Notes: generated by a model from the sequence alone, not told the origin. 6,582 nt of DNA from Betaproteobacteria bacterium (GCA_011391185.1 JAABRB010000204.1:1-6582); one strand, 5' to 3'; numbered from the stretch's first letter, positions 1-5,816 are shown. Numbers and translations are program-made.

Positions 1-406
1 TGCTGTGCAAACACATTCCCGACCGCTACGAGCAGTGGGTGCGTGACTGCGGCCGGTACGCGAGCCGCAGCCGCGGGGCGCGGGCGGCGAAGACTGCCGT
101 TTCGACCAACGCCGCCAGCACCGTCACCCATGCTCTGAGCGAATACGCGCGAGCCGCGCCAAAGCCGCCTGGGCGCGCTTGATCCGCAAGGTCTACGAAG
201 CCGATCCGCTCGAATGCCCGAAGTGCCAAGGCCCGATGCGCGTCATCGCGCTGATCGAGGACCCTGTGGTGGTGCGAGCGGTTCTCGTGCACCTGGGCCG
301 CTGGCAGCCGAAGGCGCTGGAGCGCGCACCGCCCGTGCCCCCGGGCGCCTGGCCCGCGCATGCGAGCCTGCCGCTCACAGATCATCGCCTACCCGACATC
401 GCCTGA
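1..406 (+). pseudogene. IS91-family (Y2) transposase, 3' part, frameshifted
   Basis: C-terminal part of an IS91-type rolling-circle transposase; the catalytic Y2 core would lie left of the window. The first frame (from base 3) reads HIPDRYEQWVRDCGRY, the usual stretch after the catalytic region, up to about base 150, and would stop at 180-182. The expected continuation RAKAAWARLIRKVYEADP, then a CPKC zinc-ribbon-like pair, MRVIALIEDP and a terminal WPAHASLPLT block, lies in another frame and ends at a TGA at 404-406. A small indel near 150-155 therefore separates the two halves. Family identity comes from recognised C-terminal motifs. The frameshift makes an inactive remnant likely; a sequencing error would be the alternative. 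Confidence 0.8.
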
Positions 407-584
407 CGCCGCGCTTGCCTGAACGGGGCCAACGCGGGCAGCATTCGTCATCACGTCGATTGCGCGCGCCCCGAATGCTTGGCCGACAGCCCAGGACAAG
501 CCAGATCCGTCGCGAACCGACCCGGCGCAACGCAGACTTTCGTCGCGCGAGAACCATGAGCGTGCAGCGGGCCGATGAGTTGTC
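407..584. mobile_element. Probable 3' non-coding tail of the IS91-like element
   Basis: No convincing gene lies between the transposase stop and the start of the truncated gene stub. Several frames are open only because of high GC. IS91-family elements carry a non-coding end after the transposase, so this stretch is most simply the element's tail, with its boundary close to 585-592 where the minus-strand coding sequence loses family resemblance. No terminal hairpin or target tetranucleotide could be assigned with confidence. The exact element end is inferred. Confidence 0.4.
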
Positions 585-698
585 CTATTGTTTTTCCGCG
601 AGCCGCCGCGCGAACGCCGGGTGCTTGCGCGCGGTATGCCGCAGCATCTTCACGATGCCGTAGAGTAGTACCGAGAACTTGATGGCACCTGCGGGCAC
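585..698 (-). pseudogene. 5' stub of a truncated gene (possibly SCP2-like small protein)
   Basis: A minus-strand frame opens with GTG at 698-696 after a good Shine-Dalgarno AAAGGAG (709-703) and ends in TAG at 587-585, giving only 37 residues. The peptide (MPAGAIKFSVLLYGIVKM, then a basic stretch with HTARKHPAFARRLAEK) resembles the amino end of small SCP2/lipid-carrier-like proteins that start with a hydrophobic-basic helix. That assignment is from memory and weak. The reading is lost at the IS91-like tail, as expected if the element's insertion or a later deletion removed the rest. The strong ribosome site argues that this was a real gene start. The alternative is a chance short frame. Confidence 0.5.
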
Positions 699-710
699 GG
701 GGCTCCTTTC

Positions 711-738
711 GCGGTCGCGCGGTCGCGCGGTCGCGCGG
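711..738. repeat. 8-bp tandem repeat (GCGGTCGC x 3.5)
   Basis: Three perfect copies of GCGGTCGC at 711-718, 719-726 and 727-734, followed by a half copy GCGG. It lies just upstream (minus-strand sense) of the ribosome binding site of the truncated gene stub. Such runs can slip during replication, but no function is evident. Confidence 0.85.
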
Positions 739-905
739 CCCGCGACCTTCCGTGGCAACCCTACCACCGCGACCGATCGCCGATTGATGCCGATTTCGAT
801 GTAAGCGATCGCCAGTAGCGATCAGTCGCCGGGTGTCGTCGGGATGTCGCCGGCGCGTTCGCGGGATCGCCATGCAGACCGATGCGCAGGACGCGCGCGC
901 CTCGC
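739..905. other. Intergenic stretch without a supported gene
   Basis: This stretch lies between the 3' end of the LysR gene and the truncated minus-strand gene. It is rich in GCGATCG-type words (several between 765 and 825). No frame here resembles a known protein, no sigma70-like promoter stands out, and no U-tract terminator for the LysR gene was found. It presumably held the leader of the truncated gene. Confidence 0.5.
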
Positions 906-1856
906 TCAGCTGGTCGTGCGACGCCGCGCCCCGGCCGATCTTTCCGTCGGCTGGGACTTCGCCGCGGTGCGGTGCAACTCGTGCAGGAACGCGGCGCACA
1001 CCGGCGCCAGCTGGTGCTTGGCACGCGAGATCACTGCCACGTTCCACGGCGGCATGTCCGACGCGAGGGTGAGCGGGACCACCGCCAGCCTGCGTTGCCG
1101 CTCTGCGAAGAGCTGTTTCGGCAGGAGCGTCACACAGTCGCTGTTCTCCACCAGCGCAAGCACGCACGCGAACGAGGTGCACTCGATCGTGCCTTTCGGC
1201 GGGTCGACGCCGGCGGCGCGAAAGGTCTGCTCATAGATGTCGCGTCCACTGGGACCGCGCCGGTAAATCACCCAATCGAGCTTGCGCCGCTGCAACTCGC
1301 TCATGGTGAGCCTGCCGTGGCCTGCCAGCGGATGACCGGCACGCACCGCTGGCGTCAGGTAGTCGCGCAGCAGCAACTCGAAGTGCAACTCCTCGTCGTG
1401 CGGCAGCTCGGGCACCAGGCAGATCGCGAAATCGAGCTCGCCCATGCGCACCGCCGGCAGCACGTCCGGATACACACCCTCCTGGATCCGGAAGCACACC
1501 TGCGGCCGGGTGCGCTTGAAGGCGAGCACCGCTTTCGGCAGCAGCGCCATCGCGACCGTGGGCGAGGCGCTTACCCGGATCTCGCCTGCCGCAGTGCCGC
1601 GCACCGTCTCGAGGTCGTTGCGCGCCTGGCGCAGCTCCGCCTCGATCACCTTTGCGCGCACGACGAGGGACTTGCCGGCGGCGGTCGGCGTGACGCCGTG
1701 CGCAGTGCGGTGCAGAAGCTCGACGCCGAGGTATTCCTCGAGCTGGTGCAGGCTCTTTGTCACCGAGGACTGGGACAGATAGAGATTCTTGGCCGCTTGG
1801 CGGATCGTGCCTGCCTCGGCTACCGCCACCAGGTGGCGCAGTTGACTGAGCTTCAT
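906..1856 (-). CDS. LysR-type transcriptional regulator
   Basis: A 316-residue LysR-family DNA-binding regulator, cytoplasmic and normally tetrameric. ATG at 1856-1854 was chosen because the protein then begins MKLSQLRHLVAVAEAGTIRQ, the standard start of the winged helix-turn-helix. Residues 1-60 form the HTH (with LSQSSVTKSLHQLEEYLG as recognition region), followed by the linker helix, and about 90-295 form the periplasmic-binding-like effector domain (begins GEIRVSASPTVAMALLPKAV). Length is usual for the family; the last 20 or so residues are a basic tail beyond the conserved domain. The frame stays open upstream to 2120, but that extension has no family resemblance. The gene is divergent from the bicupin, the usual arrangement for a LysR protein and its target. 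Effector unknown. Confidence 0.93.
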   Translation of the reverse strand: MKLSQLRHLVAVAEAGTIRQAAKNLYLSQSSVTKSLHQLEEYLGVELLHRTAHGVTPTAAGKSLVVRAKVIEAELRQARNDLETVRGTAAGEIRVSASPTVAMALLPKAVLAFKRTRPQVCFRIQEGVYPDVLPAVRMGELDFAICLVPELPHDEELHFELLLRDYLTPAVRAGHPLAGHGRLTMSELQRRKLDWVIYRRGPSGRDIYEQTFRAAGVDPPKGTIECTSFACVLALVENSDCVTLLPKQLFAERQRRLAVVPLTLASDMPPWNVAVISRAKHQLAPVCAAFLHELHRTAAKSQPTERSAGARRRTTS

Positions 1857-2009
1857 GGTGCGCCTGACAACAGGAGCAGCTGACCGGCAATCTGCAGTGG
1901 GGTGTGATCCTGGTACAGCATGGTTGTGCCCGGCCTCCGCGTCCGGGAATGGTGCCTGCGCGTGACCCGATCCCGGCGCCGGGTCGCGATCGCCAAACCG
2001 AATCGCTTT

Positions 2010-2029
2010 TATCACTTCCTGTATCACTT
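2010..2029. repeat. Direct repeat TATCACTT, 12-bp period
   Basis: Two identical TATCACTT octamers at 2010-2017 and 2022-2029, separated by CCTG. They sit about 90 bp upstream of the bicupin start, in the AT-richest part of the divergent intergenic region. Placement suggests a regulator or promoter element. LysR sites are usually dyads rather than direct repeats, so assignment to the neighbouring regulator is uncertain. Confidence 0.45.
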
Positions 2030-2105
2030 GGCGAACGATCTTGTTGGTAGAGTTGCGCGAGCGCTTTCCGGTCGGCAGTGCGGCCCCGGATCGTTCCGGT
2101 TCGAC

Positions 2106-2111
2106 AGGAGG
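2106..2111 (+). promoter_or_regulatory. Ribosome binding site of the bicupin gene
   Basis: AGGAGG lies seven bases before ATG 2119. It decides that start over the longer frame opening at 2041, whose extra residues look like translated intergenic DNA. Confidence 0.85.
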
Positions 2112-2118
2112 AAAAGGC

Positions 2119-2976
2119 ATGGCGACTATTCACGACATTTCAATCATCAATTCGAACACTGCCGAAGCCAGGCGAGTCGAATCCGGAACGGAAAGGACGC
2201 TCTGCAGCCCGGCGCTCTGCGATTCTAAGAATCTGACCGTCTACAGGCGAACGATTTCGCAAGGGAGGCGGTTTGACGTTCAGGCGGGCCACGACTATCA
2301 CCTGTTGTATGTCATGGCTCCCGCCCACGGCGTCGTTCATTACGGAAACAAGGCTCACGAAGCCGAGGAGGGCGCGGGCGTCCTGCTCCAGCCGGGCGAT
2401 GCAGCTCGCTTCGAGGCCTCCGGTTCCGACATGGACCTCTTGCACATGGTGGTGCCGAAGCCTCCGGCCGCCGTCGAAGCCGGGCTGTCTGGAGGACCCG
2501 GATACTTCTTCAACCGGAAGTCCCTCCGCGCGCTGAGTGATGCCAGCGGCGGCCGCGTTCGCCGCTTCTGCGCCGAGTCCAGCGTCAGGCTCAAGAACGG
2601 CAGCCGGCTCACGTCGACCAATGCCATTCAGGCCGGCGAGATGCACTACGTCGAGGGCGGCGGGTCCCCCTACCACGCGCACAGTGGCACCGACGCCAAT
2701 CCCGACGGCGCGGCACATTGCTACATGACCTTCAAGGGTCGCGGTGTGGTCGAAGTGGAGAAGGAATCCCGCGAACTCGAACCCGGCACGCTGGTGTACT
2801 TCCCTCCCGGGGTGCCGCATCGGCTTCGCTCTCACGGTGGTCCGCTCGACTACTTCGAGATTCAGGCCTGGCGGAGCTTCAAGACCACGGTGCTGAGCGA
2901 AGAACCCCTGGGTCTGAGGTGGTACTACGAACGCGAAGGTCCGAACGAGGAACGGGTGGAGTGGAACCAGAGCTGA
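2119..2976 (+). CDS. Bicupin (two-domain cupin) protein, substrate unknown
   Basis: A 285-residue protein with two cupin barrels. The amino domain (about 35-115) has the fold pattern (HDYHLLYVM, then LLQPGDAARF) but few potential metal ligands. The carboxy domain (about 165-255) holds the metal site: H186-x-H188 in SPYHAHSG, then H200 in AAHCYMTFKGRG where motif 1 normally has Glu, and motif 2 as PGTLVYFPPGVPH with H234. This gives four candidate His ligands, with an insert of about 11 residues between HxH and the third ligand. Bicupins include dioxygenases, hydrolases and isomerases, so the reaction cannot be named. It is divergent from the LysR gene and is followed by a hairpin and a fresh promoter, so it is probably its own transcription unit. 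No signal peptide is visible. Confidence 0.85.
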   Translation: MATIHDISIINSNTAEARRVESGTERTLCSPALCDSKNLTVYRRTISQGRRFDVQAGHDYHLLYVMAPAHGVVHYGNKAHEAEEGAGVLLQPGDAARFEASGSDMDLLHMVVPKPPAAVEAGLSGGPGYFFNRKSLRALSDASGGRVRRFCAESSVRLKNGSRLTSTNAIQAGEMHYVEGGGSPYHAHSGTDANPDGAAHCYMTFKGRGVVEVEKESRELEPGTLVYFPPGVPHRLRSHGGPLDYFEIQAWRSFKTTVLSEEPLGLRWYYEREGPNEERVEWNQS

Positions 2977-3014
2977 TTGGTCGTGAGAACGCACCGCCCC
3001 GGACGGATTCCACC

Positions 3015-3038
3015 CGCGTGGAGACCGTTCTCCACGCG
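3015..3038 (+). terminator. Hairpin after the bicupin gene, possible terminator
   Basis: A perfect 10-bp inverted repeat, CGCGTGGAGA / TCTCCACGCG, encloses a four-base loop (CCGT), 38 bp after the bicupin stop and 21 bp before the next promoter. Position and stability suit a transcription terminator. No T-run follows, so it is not a classic intrinsic terminator and may instead stabilise the 3' end of the mRNA. Confidence 0.5.
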
Positions 3039-3059
3039 TGATCCGCGTCCGGCAGGACG

Positions 3060-3087
3060 TTGACCGAAGTCGCTCGCTTCCTATATT
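3060..3087 (+). promoter_or_regulatory. Sigma70-like promoter of the thioredoxin-CMD operon
   Basis: TTGACC (3060-3065) and TATATT (3082-3087) each match the -35 and -10 consensus at five of six positions, with a 16-bp spacer. Transcription would start near 3094, leaving a leader of about 60 bases before the chosen thioredoxin start. This promoter lies inside the longer thioredoxin frame that opens at 3038, which argues against that earlier start. Confidence 0.65.
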
Positions 3088-3154
3088 GTGGGGTCGTGAT
3101 CAGCCCACCCCTGTCCGGGCCTGGGCAACGGGCGTAGCGAAACGGGGCGGCTTC

Positions 3155-3481
3155 GTGGGCAGTGGATTTCCCGAATTCGACGAAGGCAACTTCGATGAGC
3201 AGGTGCTGCGGCGCCCCGGACTCACGCTCGTCGATTTCTGGGCCGAGTGGTGCGTGCCCTGCAAGCAGATGACGCGGCTCCTCGACGGGCTCGCGGACGA
3301 GCTGCCTCCGGGCGTGCTCGTCGGCAAGGTGGACGCGGACCGCAACCGCGCGCTGACCGAGCGCTATGACGTGCGCGGGTTGCCGGCGTTGCTCTTTTTC
3401 AAGGACGGCGCACTGGTCGAGGCGCGCACGGGCGTGGACCGCAAGCAGGTGTTGAAGAAAGCGATCGAGGCGCACGCCTGA
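3155..3481 (+). CDS. Thioredoxin
   Basis: A 108-residue cytoplasmic thioredoxin, the standard length for the family. It carries the active site WCVPC (C33, C36; the classic form is WCGPC) after LTLVDFWAEW, and the cis-proline P77 in RGLPALLFFKDG. It would reduce disulfides in partner proteins. GTG at 3155 gives the usual thioredoxin amino end (a short strand with FDEGNFDEQVL). The frame is open from GTG 3038, but the extra 39 residues are unlike thioredoxin and overlap the promoter. The ribosome site is weak (GGGGCGG, 3144-3150). The gene leads an operon with two CMD/AhpD-like genes, the first 36 bp downstream. AhpD-type proteins use thiol/disulfide relays, so this may be their dedicated reductant; that link is inferred. 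Confidence 0.92.
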   Translation: MGSGFPEFDEGNFDEQVLRRPGLTLVDFWAEWCVPCKQMTRLLDGLADELPPGVLVGKVDADRNRALTERYDVRGLPALLFFKDGALVEARTGVDRKQVLKKAIEAHA

Positions 3482-3508
3482 TATCGGGCGCGCGTCAATA
3501 TTTTCAGC

Positions 3509-3515
3509 GGAGGAG
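3509..3515 (+). promoter_or_regulatory. Ribosome binding site of the first CMD/AhpD-like gene
   Basis: GGAGGAG is immediately upstream of ATG 3518 (about four bases after the GGAGG core). It is a strong site showing that this gene is actively translated from 3518. Confidence 0.85.
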
Positions 3516-3517
3516 CA

Positions 3518-4132
3518 ATGCCGAACATCACGATGCTTGACATCAACGAGCTGAAGAAGACGAAGCTCAAGCCGTACATCGACAAGTGCCTCGAGCACCG
3601 GGCGCCCGATCCGGGCTTCCACGCAATGATGGGCCACAACATCGACCTGGCCGAATCGATGTTCGTCGCGTGGGACACGGTGTTCAACACCGGCCGCGTA
3701 AGTCACACCCTGAAGGAGATCATCCGCGTGCTGCTCTCGCGGATGGCCTCCTGCAGCTACTGAGGGAATGTCCGGTCCGCTTCGGCGAAGCGGCAAGGCC
3801 TGACCGAGGAGCACCTGGACGAGGGTATCAACAAGTACCAGGCGAGCCCGAATTTCAATCCGGCGGAGAAGATCGCGCTGCGTTACGCGGACCTCATGGC
3901 CACCGATCCGGAGGCGATCGATGCGGCGTTCTACGACGAACTCCGCAAGCACTACTCCGACGACGAGATCGTCGAGCTGGGCGCGTACATCGGCTTCAAC
4001 ATCGGGTATCACACGTTCTTCGGGACACTGAAGTTCTACCCGATGTTCTCTCCTGACGGCCGGCTGGTGAGCCAGGAAGAGTCCGAGCGCCTCTATGGCG
4101 CGGCACCGGTGTCGCTGTCGGGCGCGGACTGA
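3518..4132 (+). CDS. CMD/AhpD-like selenoprotein, CxxU motif (Sec82 at in-frame TGA)
   Basis: A 204-residue carboxymuconolactone-decarboxylase/AhpD-fold protein, probably a thiol or peroxide redox enzyme rather than a true decarboxylase. One frame runs from ATG 3518 to TGA 4130-4132 with a single internal TGA at 3761-3763. Before it: HTLKEIIRVLLSRMASCSY; after it: GNVRSASAKRQGLTEEHLDE and a full CMD carboxy half (AEKIALRYADLMA, then DAAFYDELRKHYSDDEIVEL). Family members commonly read CxYCGNxR here, so the TGA replaces the second Cys and yields C79-S-Y-U82. R86 occupies the place of the His in classic AhpD. A SECIS-like hairpin follows at 3777-3793. The coupled paralogue aligns across the TGA without gaps. 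Alternatives are a recent nonsense mutation or a sequencing error (TGC/TGT to TGA). An annotation that stops at 3763 would miss 122 residues. Confidence 0.8.
3777..3793 (+). promoter_or_regulatory. Putative bacterial SECIS hairpin (Sec codon 3761-3763)
   Basis: CCGCTTC (3777-3783) pairs perfectly with GAAGCGG (3787-3793) around the loop GGC, forming a 7-bp stem inside the coding sequence. The loop begins after 20 intervening bases from the UGA and starts with G. From memory, bacterial SECIS models require a loop about 16-37 nt after the UGA with a G in its first two positions, and this fits. Weaker outer pairing of 3770-3775 with 3799-3804 may lengthen the stem past an internal loop. SelB would bind it during Sec insertion; the function is inferred. 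Confidence 0.65.
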
Positions 4133-4689
4133 TGCCGCATATCGAACCGCTGGCGCGCGAGGCGATCGCCGATCCGGAGCTGCGCGAGCTGATCGAGCGC
4201 TGCGAGCGGCTCGGCGTGCCGGATGCGCTGTTCCCGCGGATCCTCGCGCGCATGCCCGATTACGCGAAGTCGATCCTGCGCGCGATGCTCATGTCGCACG
4301 AAGCCGGCAACGTCGATCACCGGCTCAAGGAGATCGTGCGCGTGCAGCTCGCACGCTTCGCCGGCGACCGCTATTTTTCGGCGCTGCGCTCGACGAAGGC
4401 ACGGGAGGCGGGGCTCGACGAGGCCACGATCGACGCGGGCTCGGGCGATTACGACGACGATCCGCGCTTCACCGAGGCCGAGAAGCTGGCGTTAAGGTAT
4501 TCGGACCAGATGTATCTCGATCCCGGCAAGGTCGACGCCGCGTTCTACGCAGAGCTCAAGAAGCACTACAGCGAGGCGCAGATCATGGAGCTCGGCGCCT
4601 TCGTCGCGCTCCACTACGGCATGCAGCTCTTCATGCGCACGCTGGATGCTGCGCCACTTGCCGCGGAGAAGGCCGGTCGCGCGCGCTGA
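4132..4689 (+). CDS. CMD/AhpD-like paralogue lacking redox Cys/Sec
   Basis: A 185-residue CMD-domain protein, clearly homologous to the preceding gene: RLKEIVRVQLARF matches TLKEIIRVLLSRM, and AEKLALRYSDQMYLDPGKVD matches the same block upstream. At the redox motif it reads D79-R-Y-F82 where the neighbour has C79-S-Y-U82, with identical residue numbers, so both redox residues are lost. It should not perform the thiol/selenol chemistry. It may be a structural or regulatory partner, or a CMD enzyme using a cysteine-independent mechanism. Its ATG overlaps the previous stop by one base (TGATG, 4130-4134) with no separate ribosome site, indicating translational coupling and matched expression. It ends 14 bp before the convergent minus-strand gene, with no obvious terminator between. 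Confidence 0.88.
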   Translation: MPHIEPLAREAIADPELRELIERCERLGVPDALFPRILARMPDYAKSILRAMLMSHEAGNVDHRLKEIVRVQLARFAGDRYFSALRSTKAREAGLDEATIDAGSGDYDDDPRFTEAEKLALRYSDQMYLDPGKVDAAFYAELKKHYSEAQIMELGAFVALHYGMQLFMRTLDAAPLAAEKAGRAR

Positions 4690-4703
4690 CGCGCCTCTGA
4701 TCG

Positions 4704-5816
4704 CTACCCGGGACCGGCGTTGTTGTTGAAGCGCTCGAGCCCGAGCGCCTTGCGCAGGTCTTGCGTCGCGGCCTCCTTGAAATCCTCGAGCGGAATGCCG
4801 GTGGCGTCCGCTACTTTCACGACGGCGTTGAATGACGCGACGATCGCGGCTGCGTCGACCAGTCCCTCCGAACCCAGGACGTCATAGACGCTTTGCCGGG
4901 CGCGCGCCTGCCGGTTCGCGTCGTCGCCCAGCACCGCCTCGCCAAACTCGATCAACGTCGCCGCATGCGGCACGCCGGTACCCTCGCCGTCGCCATCGAG
5001 AAAGGCGTCCAGCTCGAGCTCCTGGCCTGCATGTTGGCCGCTCGCACGGAGCAGCCCGGTATGGCTGACCGTTCAGTAGTAACAGCCGTTGAGGGCCGAC
5101 ACGCGCGCCGCGAGCAGCTCCATCTGCGCGTGCGTCAGCGCGCGGTGCTCCGTGCCGAATTCGCGAATCTCGTGGTCTTTAAGATACAGCTCGACATCGA
5201 GGTCGAAGAAGTTGAAGACCTCCTGGGGAACGAGGCTCAGGGCACGATGGATGTTCTTCTCGCCGTGCGCCGCATAGGGATCGGGATCGTCGGGTGTCAG
5301 GTCCTGTGGCGCAACCGTATGCACCCAGGCGAGGTCGCGCTTGGCGCCCTTCGGCCGCGCTTTGTGGGGATTGCCCGGTTGCGGCGCTGGCAGCGCGCGC
5401 CGCGGGCGCCCCAGTGCATGATCGAAGGTGTCGAGCGCCGTAACGAGCGCGACGACGCCCACTGTCTCCACGTACTGCTCTTCGCTGACACCACCGTCCA
5501 GCATCGCGCGAAACCAGCTCTGCTTGAGCCGGCCTGCGTCCGTCACGATGCGGTGCACGACCTCGACCAAACGGTGTGCCAGCGCGCCCGACGTATCGTG
5601 ATCGCCACTCACCGTGTAGGGCGACAGTGCCTCCTGGCGTTGTCGGCACAGGCTGCACGATCGTGCGTTGCGCACTTCCGCCGCGATGGCCACGCGCTCT
5701 GCGCCGGTCCACCACGTTCCGGGCGAGGCGAGCCGCAACCACGCACGCTGCACTTCGCGGTCGAGCCCTTCCCGGACGCGAAGCGAGCCGGGATCGAAGC
5801 GTGTCGCATCAGTCAT
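4704..5816 (-). CDS. Alkylhydroperoxidase-related selenoprotein, two AhpD-like domains (Sec248)
   Basis: A 370-residue protein read from ATG 5816-5814 to TAG 4706-4704 through one in-frame TGA at 5075-5073. The amino AhpD-like domain has TGAERVAIAAEVRNARSCSL with C54-S-L-C57. The carboxy domain has C245-Y-Y-U248-T-V-S-H252, matching the AhpD signature CxxCxxxH with Sec at the second Cys. The 122 codons after the TGA stay coding-like (LLRASGQ, then DAAAIVASFNAVVKVADATG). Without readthrough the protein would end three residues after C245 and lose half the carboxy domain. I recall a family named alkylhydroperoxidase-related (seleno)protein, which this fits. The probable role is peroxide or organic hydroperoxide reduction through a thiol/selenol relay. 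It is the downstream gene of an operon with the amidohydrolase (29-bp gap). The alternative is a nonsense mutation. Confidence 0.87.
5036..5056 (-). promoter_or_regulatory. Putative bacterial SECIS hairpin (Sec codon 5075-5073)
   Basis: On the minus strand GGCTGCTC (5056-5049) pairs with GAGCGGCC (5043-5036) over 8 bp with one G-U pair, around the loop CGTGC (5048-5044). The loop starts after 24 intervening bases from the UGA and has G at its second position, within the spacing and loop rule recalled for bacterial SECIS elements. The element is within the reading frame, as usual in bacteria. Function is inferred from position and structure. Confidence 0.65.

Larger units (their letters stand above)
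1857..2118. promoter_or_regulatory. Divergent lysR/cupin intergenic region
   Basis: This 262-bp gap separates two divergent starts and should hold both promoters and the LysR operator. No clean sigma70 pair was found in either direction. The most AT-rich patch (2006-2030) holds the direct repeat listed separately. Near the lysR start, CTGGTACAG (1910-1918) is a weak dyad of the sort LysR proteins may bind, but it is too short to assign. Its regulatory role is inferred from gene arrangement. Confidence 0.5.

Noticed and set aside
451..1182. Long minus-strand open frame of 243 codons
   Set aside because: It overlaps the LysR carboxy end and the gene stub in another frame; composition is Arg/Ala/Pro-rich shadow sequence without family motifs.
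882..1883. Plus-strand open frame of 333 codons opposite the LysR gene
   Set aside because: Antisense shadow of a well-supported LysR gene, with His/Arg/Leu-rich low-information sequence.
1857..2120. Longer LysR protein starting at 2120
   Set aside because: The HTH domain begins at the ATG at 1856; the extra 88 residues have no family resemblance and cover the divergent promoter region.
3761..3763. TGA treated as a true stop, with a separate short gene starting at ATG 3896
   Set aside because: The sequence between 3764 and 3896 is in the same frame and carries conserved CMD residues that the split would leave untranslated; ATG 3896 is inside the conserved helix and has no ribosome site.
4704..4973. 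Separate 89-residue minus-strand gene at the end of the two-domain protein
   Set aside because: It is the in-frame continuation past the TGA at 5075-5073; the TVSH half of the AhpD motif lies upstream of its first possible start.
5046..5072. Alternative hairpin directly after the second TGA (CAGCC/GGCTG with outer ACGG/CCGT)
   Set aside because: Its loop starts only 10 bases after the UGA and has no G in the first two positions, so it fits the SECIS rule less well than the hairpin at 5036-5056.
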